Shown: positions 26,878 through 35,493, numbered from the stretch's first letter. The stretch: DNA of 64,000 nt from Pseudomonas fluorescens (GCF_002022275.1 NZ_MSDF01000054.1:62001-126000); one strand, 5' to 3'. Made by a program: numbers and translations. The notes: a model not told the origin generated them from the sequence alone.

Positions 26878-27104
26878 ACCCGCAGATCCTTGGAGTGATC
26901 ACGCAGCAGGCGCTCGCCCATTTCACTGACGTTTTTCCAGTCCGGCAGGCTCGCGCCATGAATTGATTGTGCCTTTCCCAGCTCGGACTCCAACGCTTCG
27001 TATTCGCTCGAAAATCGCATATCACAGCCAGCAAACTCCCCCGACGTGCAGGGCAGCCGTGCCAGTTCAAAGTAATAAGCGTAGAGCTTTTCTGAATAAC
27101 TCAT
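26877..27104 (-). pseudogene. tssA: tssA remnant, first 76 codons
   Basis: Starting MSYSEKLYAYYFELARL, the fragment shows the TssA N-terminal (ImpA_N) pattern MRFSSEYEALESELGKAQS and ends LLRDHSKDLRV, exactly where family members continue into AAWLTWAL-like sequence. Here the frame instead enters clpV DNA out of register and stops near 26814. tssA is the first gene of HSI-II operons, so its promoter and start should be those of the original operon. Confidence 0.85.
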
Positions 27105-27583
27105 TCGGGACCGTACATAGCTTTTCAAGGCAAACAAACAATCTAAATTTATTTAGTACATACATTAGATCGCTATTTAAACGCTGCTCAGCACCAGACC
27201 AAGCCAACGAACCTTAGCCACTCGAAAAACAATCAGCAAGCGCCCGTTTCGCACTTAAGTAATTTCCTACAACCCCAGTAATTTCAGGCGTGCGCAGCAA
27301 CTTGCACACTTAATTTTATACAATCAACCTTTCTTACCCACACACACCAATAGCCCCATATAAAAATACACATGAGCAACCTTCTGCGCACGCCCGCGCA
27401 ACTTAAAACAATAAAACACCCTTTAAATCATCTGAACTTTATAAACAGCCCACCCCCATACAACTCGCCACCCCTTATTCCATTGGGCCTCGCCATTTCA
27501 GGCACGCTTCTTGTTATAGGCAATTGCCCGGACGGCACATTGGTCGTTCGGACTACCTACTTAATCAGGCAAGGAAACCACTC
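27105..27583. other. AT-rich divergent control region, T6SS remnant / hcp
   Basis: No gene is supported in these 479 bases. The region is markedly A+T-rich with C-runs. It must hold promoters for the minus-strand tssA-to-stk1 unit and for hcp. It contains a perfect 11-bp inverted repeat, GGCGTGCGCAG at 27287-27297 and CTGCGCACGCC at 27384-27394, and the hcp sigma-54 promoter at about 27501. I found no convincing sigma-54 promoter facing tssA. Confidence 0.6.
27499..27515 (+). promoter_or_regulatory. sigma-54 (-24/-12) promoter of hcp
   Basis: CAGGCACGCTTCTTGTT matches the TGGCACG-N4-TTGC consensus, with invariant GG at 27501-27502 and GT in place of GC at 27513-27514, at the correct 10-nt spacing. 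The hcp ATG lies about 70 nt downstream. The sigma-54 activator sfa is encoded in the adjacent cluster. Confidence 0.7.
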
Positions 27584-28099
27584 ATGCCAACACCCGCGTA
27601 CCTCTCGATCACCGGCGTCAAACAGGGTCTGATCACGGCAGGCACATTCACACAGGACTCGGTAGGCAACATTTATCAGGAAGGTCATGAGGATCAGATC
27701 CTGGTGCAGGCATTTGCCCATCAGGTGATCATTCCGCGCGATCCACAATCGGGCCAGCCAACCGGCCAACGGGTGCATAAACCGCTGATGATCAGCAAGG
27801 TATTCGACAAATCCTCGCCCTTGCTATTCAGCGCACTCACCTCCGGTGAAGAAGTGTCCTGCCGACTGGAATGGCTGCGCACCTCCTCCGCCGGCACCCA
27901 GGAGCACTACTTCACCATTGAACTGGAAGGTGCGACCATCGTGGACATTCAGTCGCGCATGCCTAACTGTCAGGACCCCGACAACGCGCACTTCACTCAC
28001 TTGGAGGATGTGTATTTCACCTACCGCAAGATTATCTGGACCCACGAAGTGGCTGGCACTTCCGGTTCGGACGACTGGCGTAGCCCGGTAGCCGGTTAA
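27584..28099 (+). CDS. hcp: T6SS tube protein Hcp
   Basis: The 171-residue Hcp opens with the family pattern PAYLSITGVKQGLITAG and has IYQEGHEDQILVQAF and RVHKPLMISKVFDKSSPLL. It ends in an EDVYFTYRKIIWTHEVAG strand typical of Hcp1-fold proteins. Hexameric rings stack into the T6SS inner tube and can carry effectors. AAGGAAACCACTC precedes the ATG. The gene is complete and has its own sigma-54 promoter. No vgrG or effector is adjacent. Because the neighbouring cluster lacks the sheath, this Hcp could only be used by another T6SS in the genome. Confidence 0.95.
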   Translation: MPTPAYLSITGVKQGLITAGTFTQDSVGNIYQEGHEDQILVQAFAHQVIIPRDPQSGQPTGQRVHKPLMISKVFDKSSPLLFSALTSGEEVSCRLEWLRTSSAGTQEHYFTIELEGATIVDIQSRMPNCQDPDNAHFTHLEDVYFTYRKIIWTHEVAGTSGSDDWRSPVAG

Positions 28100-28111
28100 C
28101 CTCGACGGAAA

Positions 28112-28144
28112 AAGGAACGGTGGCCAGGGAAGGCGCCGTTCCTT
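28112..28144. terminator. shared terminator between hcp and aldo/keto reductase
   Basis: A perfect 9-bp inverted repeat AAGGAACGG/CCGTTCCTT lies between two convergent genes. On the minus strand it is followed by TTTCC, extending the T-run, so it best fits termination of the reductase gene and may serve hcp too. Confidence 0.6.
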
Positions 28145-28152
28145 CGGGCTGG

Positions 28153-28974
28153 CTACACCATCGACAGCGGGTGCTTGCGTTTGGGCGCGCCGAATACGCG
28201 GTCGATTGCGTCCAGATCGTGCTCATCGAGTGGCACGTTCACGGCGCGGGCATTGAGCCGCACGTGTTCGGGCGTAACGGCCTTGGGGATAGCAATCACG
28301 CCGTCCTGACGTAGAACCCAGGCAAGGGAGACCTGTGCGGGTGTGACGTCATGGCGACGGGCGATTTGTTTGAGCGTGGGGCTGGACAACAGCTCACCGC
28401 CTTGGGCGATCGGGCAATACGCCATCAACGGTAAATGGTGCTGTTGCCACCAGGGTAGCAGGTCAAATTCAATACCACGCTCCTCGATGTTGTAGAGCAC
28501 CTGGTTAGTGGCGCAAGCCGGGGATGCGAGTTCCTGCAGGTCTGCGACGTCAAAATTGGAGACACCCCAACGGCCGATCTTGCCGGCTTCACGCAGACGC
28601 TCGAAGGCTTCGACGGTTTCTTCCAGAGGGTACTGGCCACGCCAGTGCAGCAAGTACAGGTCAATGTAGTCCGTGCCCAGGCGCTGGAGGCTGGCTTCAC
28701 AAGCGCGCGGCACACCTTTGTGGCTGGCATTGTGCGGATACACCTTGCTGACGAGGAACACCTGGTCGCGCTTGCCGCGAATGGCTTCACCGACGATTTC
28801 TTCGGCGCCGCCTTCACCGTACATTTCGGCGGTATCGATCAAGGTCATGCCTTCGTCGATGCCCAGTTGCAACGCGGCGACTTCGGCGCGGCGCTGGTCC
28901 GGGTTTTCGCCCATGCGCCAGGTCCCCTGGCCGATAACGGGGACGGGAACGCCGGCCAGATCGATGGTACGCAT
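28153..28974 (-). CDS. aldo/keto reductase (YeaE-like)
   Basis: The 273-residue AKR closely resembles E. coli YeaE in order of motifs: GQGTWRMGE, LIDTAEMYGEGGAEE, FLVSKVYP, DLYLLHWRG and GIEFDLLPWWQQ. The Asp-Tyr-Lys-His catalytic set is complete. YeaE reduces methylglyoxal and other aldehydes with NADPH. TCAGGAGGTTGTC precedes the chosen ATG at 28972-28974; the frame extends 17 codons further without need. It is a single-gene unit convergent with hcp. Confidence 0.88.
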   Translation of the reverse strand: MRTIDLAGVPVPVIGQGTWRMGENPDQRRAEVAALQLGIDEGMTLIDTAEMYGEGGAEEIVGEAIRGKRDQVFLVSKVYPHNASHKGVPRACEASLQRLGTDYIDLYLLHWRGQYPLEETVEAFERLREAGKIGRWGVSNFDVADLQELASPACATNQVLYNIEERGIEFDLLPWWQQHHLPLMAYCPIAQGGELLSSPTLKQIARRHDVTPAQVSLAWVLRQDGVIAIPKAVTPEHVRLNARAVNVPLDEHDLDAIDRVFGAPKRKHPLSMV

Positions 28975-29080
28975 GACAACCTCCTGATGAGTTCGCGGAT
29001 TAACAGTGTGGCACTGACCGGACAAAAGGGTTCAATCGAAGTATGGTTAGGCTTTGCCAACTCGCCAGGAAGAACCTGCA

Positions 29081-29575
29081 ATGCTGTTTGTCGTCATGCT
29101 CGGGGGCAAGCACCCACGGGCCAGAATTGAAGTTCACGATGTCGTGTTTGCGGTGGCCGATACGCTGCAAGGCACTTATGCGCAATTGCGCGACGGCTGG
29201 TTCGGCAGCCCCAAGGGCGTGCACATCGATTCGTGGATGATGGTCGATGGCCTCGACGGCTGGAAAGTCGAACTCAGCCATCTGGCGCCCCACGCAGACG
29301 CGCAGCGCTTGTACTTCATCAACCTCGGCGGCTATGAAGCCAACGCTTTTGGCGAGGCGCATCACTACCTGCTGGTGGTGGCCCGTAACAAGAGGGAAGC
29401 GACTCAAAAAGGTAAACAACAGATGCTGCGCAACTGGTCCCAACCCCACACCGATGGCGTGATGGATATCGACGATTGCCTGCCCATCGACCTGGTGGAT
29501 GGCCGCTATATCCACCTGGTACAGGGGCCACACCGGTCCATCGTCCAGCAGAATGACTACATCGTACTGAACTGA
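29081..29575 (+). CDS. DUF1543 family protein
   Basis: The 164-residue soluble protein starts MLFVVMLGGKHPRARIEVHD and has two similar halves. The first contains GGKHPRARIEVHDVVF; the second contains INLGGYEANAFGEAH. This is the layout of DUF1543, whose role is unknown. CAGGAAGAACCTGCA sets the ATG at 29081; an upstream in-frame start would add nine residues with no better ribosome site. It is divergent from the aldo/keto reductase. Confidence 0.75.
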   Translation: MLFVVMLGGKHPRARIEVHDVVFAVADTLQGTYAQLRDGWFGSPKGVHIDSWMMVDGLDGWKVELSHLAPHADAQRLYFINLGGYEANAFGEAHHYLLVVARNKREATQKGKQQMLRNWSQPHTDGVMDIDDCLPIDLVDGRYIHLVQGPHRSIVQQNDYIVLN

Positions 29576-29671
29576 ACCCTACCCGAACGGGGTATGGCGC
29601 CCCTGCTCTACCTGCCTGACAGTGCAATCAGCCGCTCAGCCTGATAACAAGCACAAGAAAGGTGGGTCCCC

Positions 29672-30772
29672 ATGCGTAAAACCCTTATCTCCCTGTTCAG
29701 CGCCGCACTGCTGGCGGCAGCCTCCTTGAGCCAGGCTGCCGACGATCCAGGCAATACGTTACGCATCTACAATTGGGCGGATTACATCGGCGACACCACC
29801 CTGGCCGACTTCGAGAAAGCCACGGGTATCAAGGTGGTCTACGACACTTACGATTCCTACGAAACCGTGCAGGGAAAACTGCTCTCCGGGCGCTCCGGCT
29901 ATGACCTGGCGCTGCTGAATGCGTCCCTGGTGCCACTGCTGATCAAGGGAAAAGTGTTCCAGCCCCTGGATAAATCGCAGTTGCCCGACTGGAAAAACCT
30001 CGACCCCGTTGTACTCAAAAGCCTGGAAGCCCACGACCCCGGCGTCACCTACTCGGCGCCCTACACCTGGGGCAGCAACGGGGTGACCTACAACGTCGAC
30101 ATGATTAAGGCACGCATGCCGGATGCACCGATCGGCTCGCTGGCGATGATCTTCGACCCAAAAATCGTGTCGAAATTTGCCGACTGCGGGATCACGTTTA
30201 TGGACTCGCCCACCGACATGATTCCCCTGGCCCTCACCTACCTCAAGCTGGACCCCAACAGCGTCGCCCCCAAAGACCTCAAGGCCGCGCAGGACGTGCT
30301 GATGGCCGTGCGCCCGTATATTCGCAAATTCGACTCCAGCGGCTTCATCAATGGCCTGGCCAATGGTGATTTGTGCCTGGCCACCACCTGGTCGGGGGAT
30401 TACGCCACCTCCCAGGCACGGGCCACTGAGGCGGGAGCCAAGGTCAACCTGAACTACTTCATTCCAGAGGAAGGCTCGTTGATCTGGTTCGATAACTTCT
30501 ACATCCCCGCCGACGCCCCCCATGTGGCCAACGCCCACAGGTTCATCGAGTTTTTGCTGCAGCCCAGCACCATGGCCGGCGTCAGCAACACCATCCATTA
30601 CGCCAACAGCAACCTGGCTTCCAAACCCTTGGTTAACGCCGATATCCGCAACAACCCGGCCATCTACCCGGACGCGGCGACGATGCAGCGCTTGTTTACT
30701 CAAAAGAGCCAACCCCAAGCCGCCGTGCGCCTGATCACCCGTACGTGGAATGCCGTGAAAACCGGCAAGTAA
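29672..30772 (+). CDS. polyamine-type ABC transporter substrate-binding protein
   Basis: The 366-residue periplasmic protein has signal MRKTLISLFSAALLAAASL, cleaved near SQAAD. The family start NTLRIYNWADYIGDTTLADF is typical of PotF/SpuD putrescine and spermidine binders. Other family marks are YDVVV-like GYDLALLN and YTWGSNGVTYNV. AAGGTGGGTCCCC precedes the ATG. No permease or ATPase gene is adjacent, so it must use another transporter's membrane parts. It is 24 nt upstream of a class III transaminase, which suggests import and transamination of a diamine. Confidence 0.88.
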   Translation: MRKTLISLFSAALLAAASLSQAADDPGNTLRIYNWADYIGDTTLADFEKATGIKVVYDTYDSYETVQGKLLSGRSGYDLALLNASLVPLLIKGKVFQPLDKSQLPDWKNLDPVVLKSLEAHDPGVTYSAPYTWGSNGVTYNVDMIKARMPDAPIGSLAMIFDPKIVSKFADCGITFMDSPTDMIPLALTYLKLDPNSVAPKDLKAAQDVLMAVRPYIRKFDSSGFINGLANGDLCLATTWSGDYATSQARATEAGAKVNLNYFIPEEGSLIWFDNFYIPADAPHVANAHRFIEFLLQPSTMAGVSNTIHYANSNLASKPLVNADIRNNPAIYPDAATMQRLFTQKSQPQAAVRLITRTWNAVKTGK

Positions 30773-30796
30773 TCCCTGCCATTGAAGGTAAACGCC

Positions 30797-32215
30797 ATGA
30801 CCCTGCCAAATCCCGCTTTCTTCGCCCAGTTCGACCACGACAAGCTCGACGCCGCCGACAAAGCTCACTACATGCACGGCTTCCATATGTTCGACGAGCA
30901 CCGAGAACAGGGTTCGCTGAATATTGCGGTAGGCAACGGCGCCTACATCTACGACACCCACGGCAACCGCTACCTCGACGCGGTGGGTGGCATGTGGTGT
31001 ACGAATATCGGCCTGGGCCGTGAAGAAATGGCCGATGCCATCGCCAACCAGGTGCGTCAGCTGGCCTACTCCAATCCGTTCTGCGACATGGCCAACGTCA
31101 CCGCTATCGAACTGTGCGCCAAGCTTGCCAGCCTGGCCCCCGGCGACCTGGATCATGTGTTCCTCACCACCGGCGGTTCGACCGCCGTGGACACCGCGTA
31201 CCGGCTGGTGCAGTTCTACCAGAACAGCCGTGGCAAAACGGCCAAGAAGCACATCATCTCGCGCTTCAGTGCGTACCACGGCTCGACGTTCCTGACGATG
31301 TCGATCGGCAACAAGGCCGCCGACCGCGCCCCCGAATTCGATTTCATGAGCGACCTGTTCCACCACATTTCCTGCCCCAACTACTACCGGGCGCCCGAGG
31401 GGATGAGCGAGGCGGACTTCCTCGACTTTCTGGTGAACGAGTTTGAAGACAAAGTACTCACCCTCGGCGCCGATAACGTGGCTGCATTCTTTGCCGAACC
31501 GATCATGGGCTCTGGCGGCGTGATCATTCCGCCAAAGGGTTACCACCGGCGCATGTGGGAGATCTGCCAACGCTATGACCTGCTGTATGTCGCCGACGAA
31601 GTGGTGACCTCGTTCGGGCGCCTGGGCGCGTTCTTTGCCTCCGAAGAGGTCTTCGGCATGCAGCCCGACATCATCACCACCGCCAAAGGCCTGACCTCCG
31701 GTTACCTGCCGCTGGGCGCGTGCATTTTCTCCGAGCGCATCTGGCAGGTGATCGGCGAGCCGGGCAAAGGCCGCTGCTTTACTCACGGTTTCACCTACAG
31801 CGGCCACCCGGTAAGTTGTGTGGCGGCGCTGAAAAACATCGAAATCATTGAGCGGGAAAACCTGCTGGCGCACGTCGAAGACGTCGGCACCTATCTCGAA
31901 AGACGCCTGCAAACCCTGGCCGAGTTGCCACTGGTGGGCGATATCCGCTGCCAGCGTCTGATGGCCTGCATCGAATTCGTCGCGGATAAACGCAGCAAGG
32001 CGCTGTTGCCGGATGCGGTGAATATCGGCGAGAAAATCCATTTGCGCGCTCAGGCGAAAGGCTTGCTGGTGCGCCCCATCGGCCATCTGAATGTGATGTC
32101 GCCGCCACTGATCATTACGCGCGCGCAAGTCGATGAAATCGTCGACACCCTGCGCCACTGCATCCTTGAAACAGCGGCCGAGCTGCGTGAAAGCGGCGAG
32201 TATCAAGGCCGATGA
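30797..32215 (+). CDS. class III aminotransferase (polyamine/omega-amino acid type)
   Basis: The 472-residue PLP enzyme includes AVGGMWCTNIGLGREEMADA, the cofactor-binding TTGGSTAVDTAYRL, YHGSTFLT, an aspartate in YVADEVVTSFGRLG and the Schiff-base lysine in TTAKGLTSGYLPLGA. Enzymes like this (SpuC and relatives) move an amino group from putrescine or related amines to pyruvate. AAGGTAAACGCC sets the ATG at 30797. It shares an operon with the upstream polyamine-binding protein and ends at a strong terminator. Confidence 0.88.
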   Translation: MTLPNPAFFAQFDHDKLDAADKAHYMHGFHMFDEHREQGSLNIAVGNGAYIYDTHGNRYLDAVGGMWCTNIGLGREEMADAIANQVRQLAYSNPFCDMANVTAIELCAKLASLAPGDLDHVFLTTGGSTAVDTAYRLVQFYQNSRGKTAKKHIISRFSAYHGSTFLTMSIGNKAADRAPEFDFMSDLFHHISCPNYYRAPEGMSEADFLDFLVNEFEDKVLTLGADNVAAFFAEPIMGSGGVIIPPKGYHRRMWEICQRYDLLYVADEVVTSFGRLGAFFASEEVFGMQPDIITTAKGLTSGYLPLGACIFSERIWQVIGEPGKGRCFTHGFTYSGHPVSCVAALKNIEIIERENLLAHVEDVGTYLERRLQTLAELPLVGDIRCQRLMACIEFVADKRSKALLPDAVNIGEKIHLRAQAKGLLVRPIGHLNVMSPPLIITRAQVDEIVDTLRHCILETAAELRESGEYQGR

Positions 32216-32221
32216 GCCCTG

Positions 32222-32246
32222 ACGCCGAGCCCGTCTCGGCGTTTTT
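32222..32246 (+). terminator. Rho-independent terminator after aminotransferase
   Basis: ACGCCGAG, loop CCCGT, CTCGGCGT and then TTTT form a textbook terminator 7 nt after the transaminase stop. It rules out the ATG at 32212, which overlaps that stop, as the start of the next gene. Confidence 0.88.
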
Positions 32247-32280
32247 GCCTGGCTGCCGGCCTGCGGGTAGACTGGCCAGC

Positions 32281-33129
32281 ATGAGCACATCCAGCCACGC
32301 GCCTACCCTGCAGCAGCTCGAAGCCTGGCACCACGCGTTGGCCCAGGCGTTTATTCATGTGGACGACGCCTCGTTTCTAAAGCATCTGGCCGCCGCGCTG
32401 TGCACCCTCACCCCCATCGAATCGATGATGATCAGCCTTGAGCGCCAAGGCCTGGCGCCCCACTTGCTGTATCAGCAAGGCATTCCCCGGGCGTATCAGG
32501 ACGAAATCATCCACCGCTATTTTTCCCGTGGTTACTTGCTGGACCCGTTTTGCCTGGCGGTAGACAAGGGCCTCGCCGAAGGCTTCTACCATTTGGCCCA
32601 AATAGCCCCGGATGATTTCTTCAACAGCGAGTACTACAAAACCTACTACCTGCGCAGCGGCGGCGCCCAGGAGAGCTACTACATCGTCGATCTGTGCCCT
32701 CGGAGCAAGATTTCCCTGTGCATGTTCCAGGGGCTGAGCGCCGGGCAATTCACCGACGAGCAATTGGCACTGCAAAAATCCACCCAAGCGATGGTCCGCG
32801 AATTACTGCGTCGCTTTGGCACCACGGGCGGGCTGACAGAGGTGATCAGCGACGAAGCCTTTACCCAGACCCAGGCACATCAGCAGATCGAAGCTGCGTT
32901 TATGGGCTTTGGCAGCGGCGTGCTGACCGTGCGCGAGCGCGAAATTGCTCACTTGATTCTGCGCGGCCACTCGGTGAAATCCACCGCCCAGGTGCTGGGT
33001 ATCTCACCGGAAACGGTGCGTATGCACCGCAAGAATTTGTACACCAAGCTGGCGATCAATTCCCAGGCGGAGCTGTTTGCGCTGTTTATCGAATGGCTGA
33101 CCCGCAGCGGCGCCATGGCCCGTTCTTGA
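32281..33129 (+). CDS. LuxR-family transcriptional regulator
   Basis: The 282-residue product has an N-terminal ~210-residue domain without a recognised autoinducer-binding signature and a C-terminal LuxR/FixJ helix-turn-helix (about 222-280: LTVREREIAHLILRGHSVKS, then ISPETVRMHRKN). The ATG at 32281 is chosen because a terminator lies between the earlier in-frame ATG and this one; its ribosome site is weak. It probably controls the binding protein and transaminase just upstream. The effector could be an amine or its aldehyde, but that is inference. Confidence 0.82.
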   Translation: MSTSSHAPTLQQLEAWHHALAQAFIHVDDASFLKHLAAALCTLTPIESMMISLERQGLAPHLLYQQGIPRAYQDEIIHRYFSRGYLLDPFCLAVDKGLAEGFYHLAQIAPDDFFNSEYYKTYYLRSGGAQESYYIVDLCPRSKISLCMFQGLSAGQFTDEQLALQKSTQAMVRELLRRFGTTGGLTEVISDEAFTQTQAHQQIEAAFMGFGSGVLTVREREIAHLILRGHSVKSTAQVLGISPETVRMHRKNLYTKLAINSQAELFALFIEWLTRSGAMARS

Positions 33130-33218
33130 GCCGCTCGGGCAATCGGCGGGAACTTTGCCAGGAAATAACCACCTGAATCGGGTAGGCTCACCCTTTTTAA
33201 TTCAAGGAGTTATTCCCC

Positions 33219-33500
33219 ATGGCCAAAGCCACCGCCCGTCACATCCTCGTTTCCACTGAAGACAAGTGCAACGAACTCAAGGCCCAAATCGAAGGCGGCG
33301 CTGATTTCGCAGAAATCGCCAAAGCCAACTCCAGCTGCCCATCCAGCCGCGACGGCGGCAACCTGGGTTCGTTCGGCCCTGGCCAGATGGTGAAAGAATT
33401 CGACACCGTCGTATTCAGCGCCCCGGTCAACACCGTGCAAGGCCCGGTGAAAACCCAATTCGGTTATCACCTGCTGGAAGTCACCAGCCGCCAGGACTGA
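33219..33500 (+). CDS. ppiC: parvulin-type peptidyl-prolyl isomerase
   Basis: The 93-residue, single-domain cytoplasmic parvulin resembles E. coli PpiC. It begins MAKATARHILVSTEDKCNEL and carries FGPGQMVKEFDTVVF and the C-terminal TQFGYHLLEVTSR with the conserved FGYHL. It catalyses cis-trans isomerisation at prolines. CAAGGAGTTATTCCCC precedes the ATG. A second parvulin of the same size is at 47998. Confidence 0.93.
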   Translation: MAKATARHILVSTEDKCNELKAQIEGGADFAEIAKANSSCPSSRDGGNLGSFGPGQMVKEFDTVVFSAPVNTVQGPVKTQFGYHLLEVTSRQD

Positions 33501-33523
33501 TTCAGTCCGCGCTGATGCTATAA

Positions 33524-33553
33524 ACAACGGCCCGCCTTTTGGTGGGCCGTTGT
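33524..33553. terminator. strong hairpin after ppiC
   Basis: ACAACGGCCCGCC and GGTGGGCCGTTGT pair over 13 bp (one G-U) around a TTTT loop, 24 nt after the ppiC stop. There is no T-tail, so termination efficiency is uncertain. Confidence 0.6.
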
Positions 33554-33630
33554 GCATGTGATGACTGGCGACGCTTGCGCCGTTAGCGTACAAATCCTTA
33601 TTCCTGCTCACCCGGCGTTCAAGGCTGAAA

Positions 33631-35493
33631 ATGCGACTGGCTTTTCCCACAACACTGTTCAGCTCTGCCCTGGCCCTGCTGCTGGCCGCTTCGGCTGTGA
33701 TCGCAGCCCCGCAGACCTACCTTACGGTCTACGGCGAACCGGCCAAGTACCCCGCCGGCTTCAGCCATTTTGACTACGCCAACCCCAATGCGCCCAAGGG
33801 CGGCAGCCTGAAGCGTTCGGCCATCGAGATCGGACGCTTTGACCATGTGCTTCCGTATATCGACAAAGGCATTGGCGTCTCGCAAATCGACGGTTGGCTG
33901 TATGCCCCACTGGCCCAGCGCTCTCTCGACGAGCCATACACGGTCTACGGCCTGGTGGCGGAAAAGATGGAACGCGCCGACGACGGCCTGTCGCTGCGCT
34001 TCTACTTGAACCCCAAGGCGCGTTTTGCAGACGGCACGCCCATCACCGCCGAAGACGTGCGCTACAGCTTCGACCTGCTGATGACCCAGGGCAGCCTGCG
34101 CTTTCGCACCCTGTTTGCCGACGTCAAACACGTCGAAGTCGAAGGTGAACGCCAGGTGCGCTTTGACTTTTCCAGCAACGAAAACCGCACCCTGCCGCTG
34201 GATATCGCCACGCTGCCGGTGTTCCCAGAGCATTGGTGGAAAACCCGTGATTTCGCCAATGGCGGCGGCTACGAAGCCCCGCTCGGCAGTGGCCCGTACA
34301 AAGTCAGCAAGATCGACTCCGGCAGCACCATTACCTTTACCCGCGACCCGAACTGGTGGGGCAAAGACTTGCCCGTCAGCCGTGGCCTGTACAACTTCGA
34401 TCACCTGAGCCTTGAGTACTTCGGCGATACCGAAGTGGCGCGACAGGTGCTGCGCGGCGGTGCCTATGACTTCAACCGTGAGTTTTCCGCCACGGGTTAC
34501 TCCATCGGCTACAACGGCCCGGCGCTGGATGACGGCCGCCTGCAACGCGACCACTTGGCCAAGGAGATGCCGCAACCGGCCCAGGGCTACGTGTTCAATG
34601 TACAAAAGCCGATGTTCAAGGACCGCCGCGTGCGCCAGGCGCTGGCCATGCTGTGGGATTTCGAGTGGGCCAACCGGCAGATGATGCGCAATATGTACAT
34701 CCGCCAGCAGAGTTTCTTCTCCAACAGCCCGTTGGCCGCCAGCCAGTTGCCGACCCCGGAAGAACTGGCGATCCTTGAACCCCTGCGCGGGCAAGTTCCC
34801 GACGAGGTGTTCACCCAGGTGTTCAAGGCGCCAGTGACCGACGGCAGCGGCATGATCCGCGACAAACAGTTGCAAGCCCTGGCCCTGCTGGAGGAAGCCG
34901 GCTGGAAGCCCCAGGGCGACAAACTGGTCAACGCCGAAGGCGAGCCGCTGGAGTTCACTTTCCTCAATGCACAGGCCGGCCTTGAACGCCTGCTGTTGCC
35001 GTACAAACGCAACCTGGCGCAGATCGGCATTACCCTGAATATCCGCCGTATCGACTCGTCGCAATACGTAAACCGCTTGATGACCCGCGATTACGACATG
35101 ATCGTGGTCGGCTTCCCGGTCACCACCTCACCGGGCATGGAGCTGTACAACTATTTCGGCTCAGATGCAGCGTTCGACCCGGGCGCCAACAACTACATGG
35201 TGCTCAAAGACCCGGCCGTCGACACGCTGATCAAAGGCCTGGTCAAGGCCAACACCCAGGCGCAGATGCTCACCTACGCGCATGCGCTGGACCGCGTGCT
35301 GCAATGGAATTACCTGTGGATTCCCAACTACTACCCACCCGGCACCTCCGCCGCGTGGTGGAACCGCTTCGGCCGCCCGGCCATCGAGGCCAAGAACGAC
35401 GAAGCCCTGGAAACCTGGTGGGAAATCAGCCCCACGCCACTGACGAATGAACAAATGGCCGCCGAGCTGAAAAAACGCGGGAGTACGCGCTGA
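33631..35493 (+). CDS. yejA: oligopeptide/microcin C ABC transporter substrate-binding protein
   Basis: The 620-residue periplasmic protein (E. coli YejA about 604) has signal sequence LFSSALALLLAASAVIA. Family motifs are GFSHFDYANPNAPKGG, LVAEKMERADDGLSL and GSGPYKVSKIDSGS of SBP family 5. YejA delivers peptides, including heptapeptide-nucleotide microcin C, to YejBEF. The P. aeruginosa homologue (Npp) imports peptidyl-nucleoside antibiotics. AAGGCTGAAA precedes the ATG. The stop overlaps the yejB start by one base, so yejABEF is one operon. Confidence 0.92.
   Translation: MRLAFPTTLFSSALALLLAASAVIAAPQTYLTVYGEPAKYPAGFSHFDYANPNAPKGGSLKRSAIEIGRFDHVLPYIDKGIGVSQIDGWLYAPLAQRSLDEPYTVYGLVAEKMERADDGLSLRFYLNPKARFADGTPITAEDVRYSFDLLMTQGSLRFRTLFADVKHVEVEGERQVRFDFSSNENRTLPLDIATLPVFPEHWWKTRDFANGGGYEAPLGSGPYKVSKIDSGSTITFTRDPNWWGKDLPVSRGLYNFDHLSLEYFGDTEVARQVLRGGAYDFNREFSATGYSIGYNGPALDDGRLQRDHLAKEMPQPAQGYVFNVQKPMFKDRRVRQALAMLWDFEWANRQMMRNMYIRQQSFFSNSPLAASQLPTPEELAILEPLRGQVPDEVFTQVFKAPVTDGSGMIRDKQLQALALLEEAGWKPQGDKLVNAEGEPLEFTFLNAQAGLERLLLPYKRNLAQIGITLNIRRIDSSQYVNRLMTRDYDMIVVGFPVTTSPGMELYNYFGSDAAFDPGANNYMVLKDPAVDTLIKGLVKANTQAQMLTYAHALDRVLQWNYLWIPNYYPPGTSAAWWNRFGRPAIEAKNDEALETWWEISPTPLTNEQMAAELKKRGSTR

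Noticed and set aside
27100..27240. Sigma-54 promoter facing the tssA remnant
   Set aside because: The best match, TGGCTTG followed by GTGC, has one base too many between the two halves.
32212..32280. Earlier ATG for the LuxR regulator overlapping the transaminase stop
   Set aside because: A strong terminator lies between that ATG and the conserved protein, so translation from there would be cut off.
29759..32290. 843-codon frame opposite the binding protein and transaminase
   Set aside because: It spans two well-supported genes and a terminator on the other strand. No ribosome site or recognisable domain was seen.
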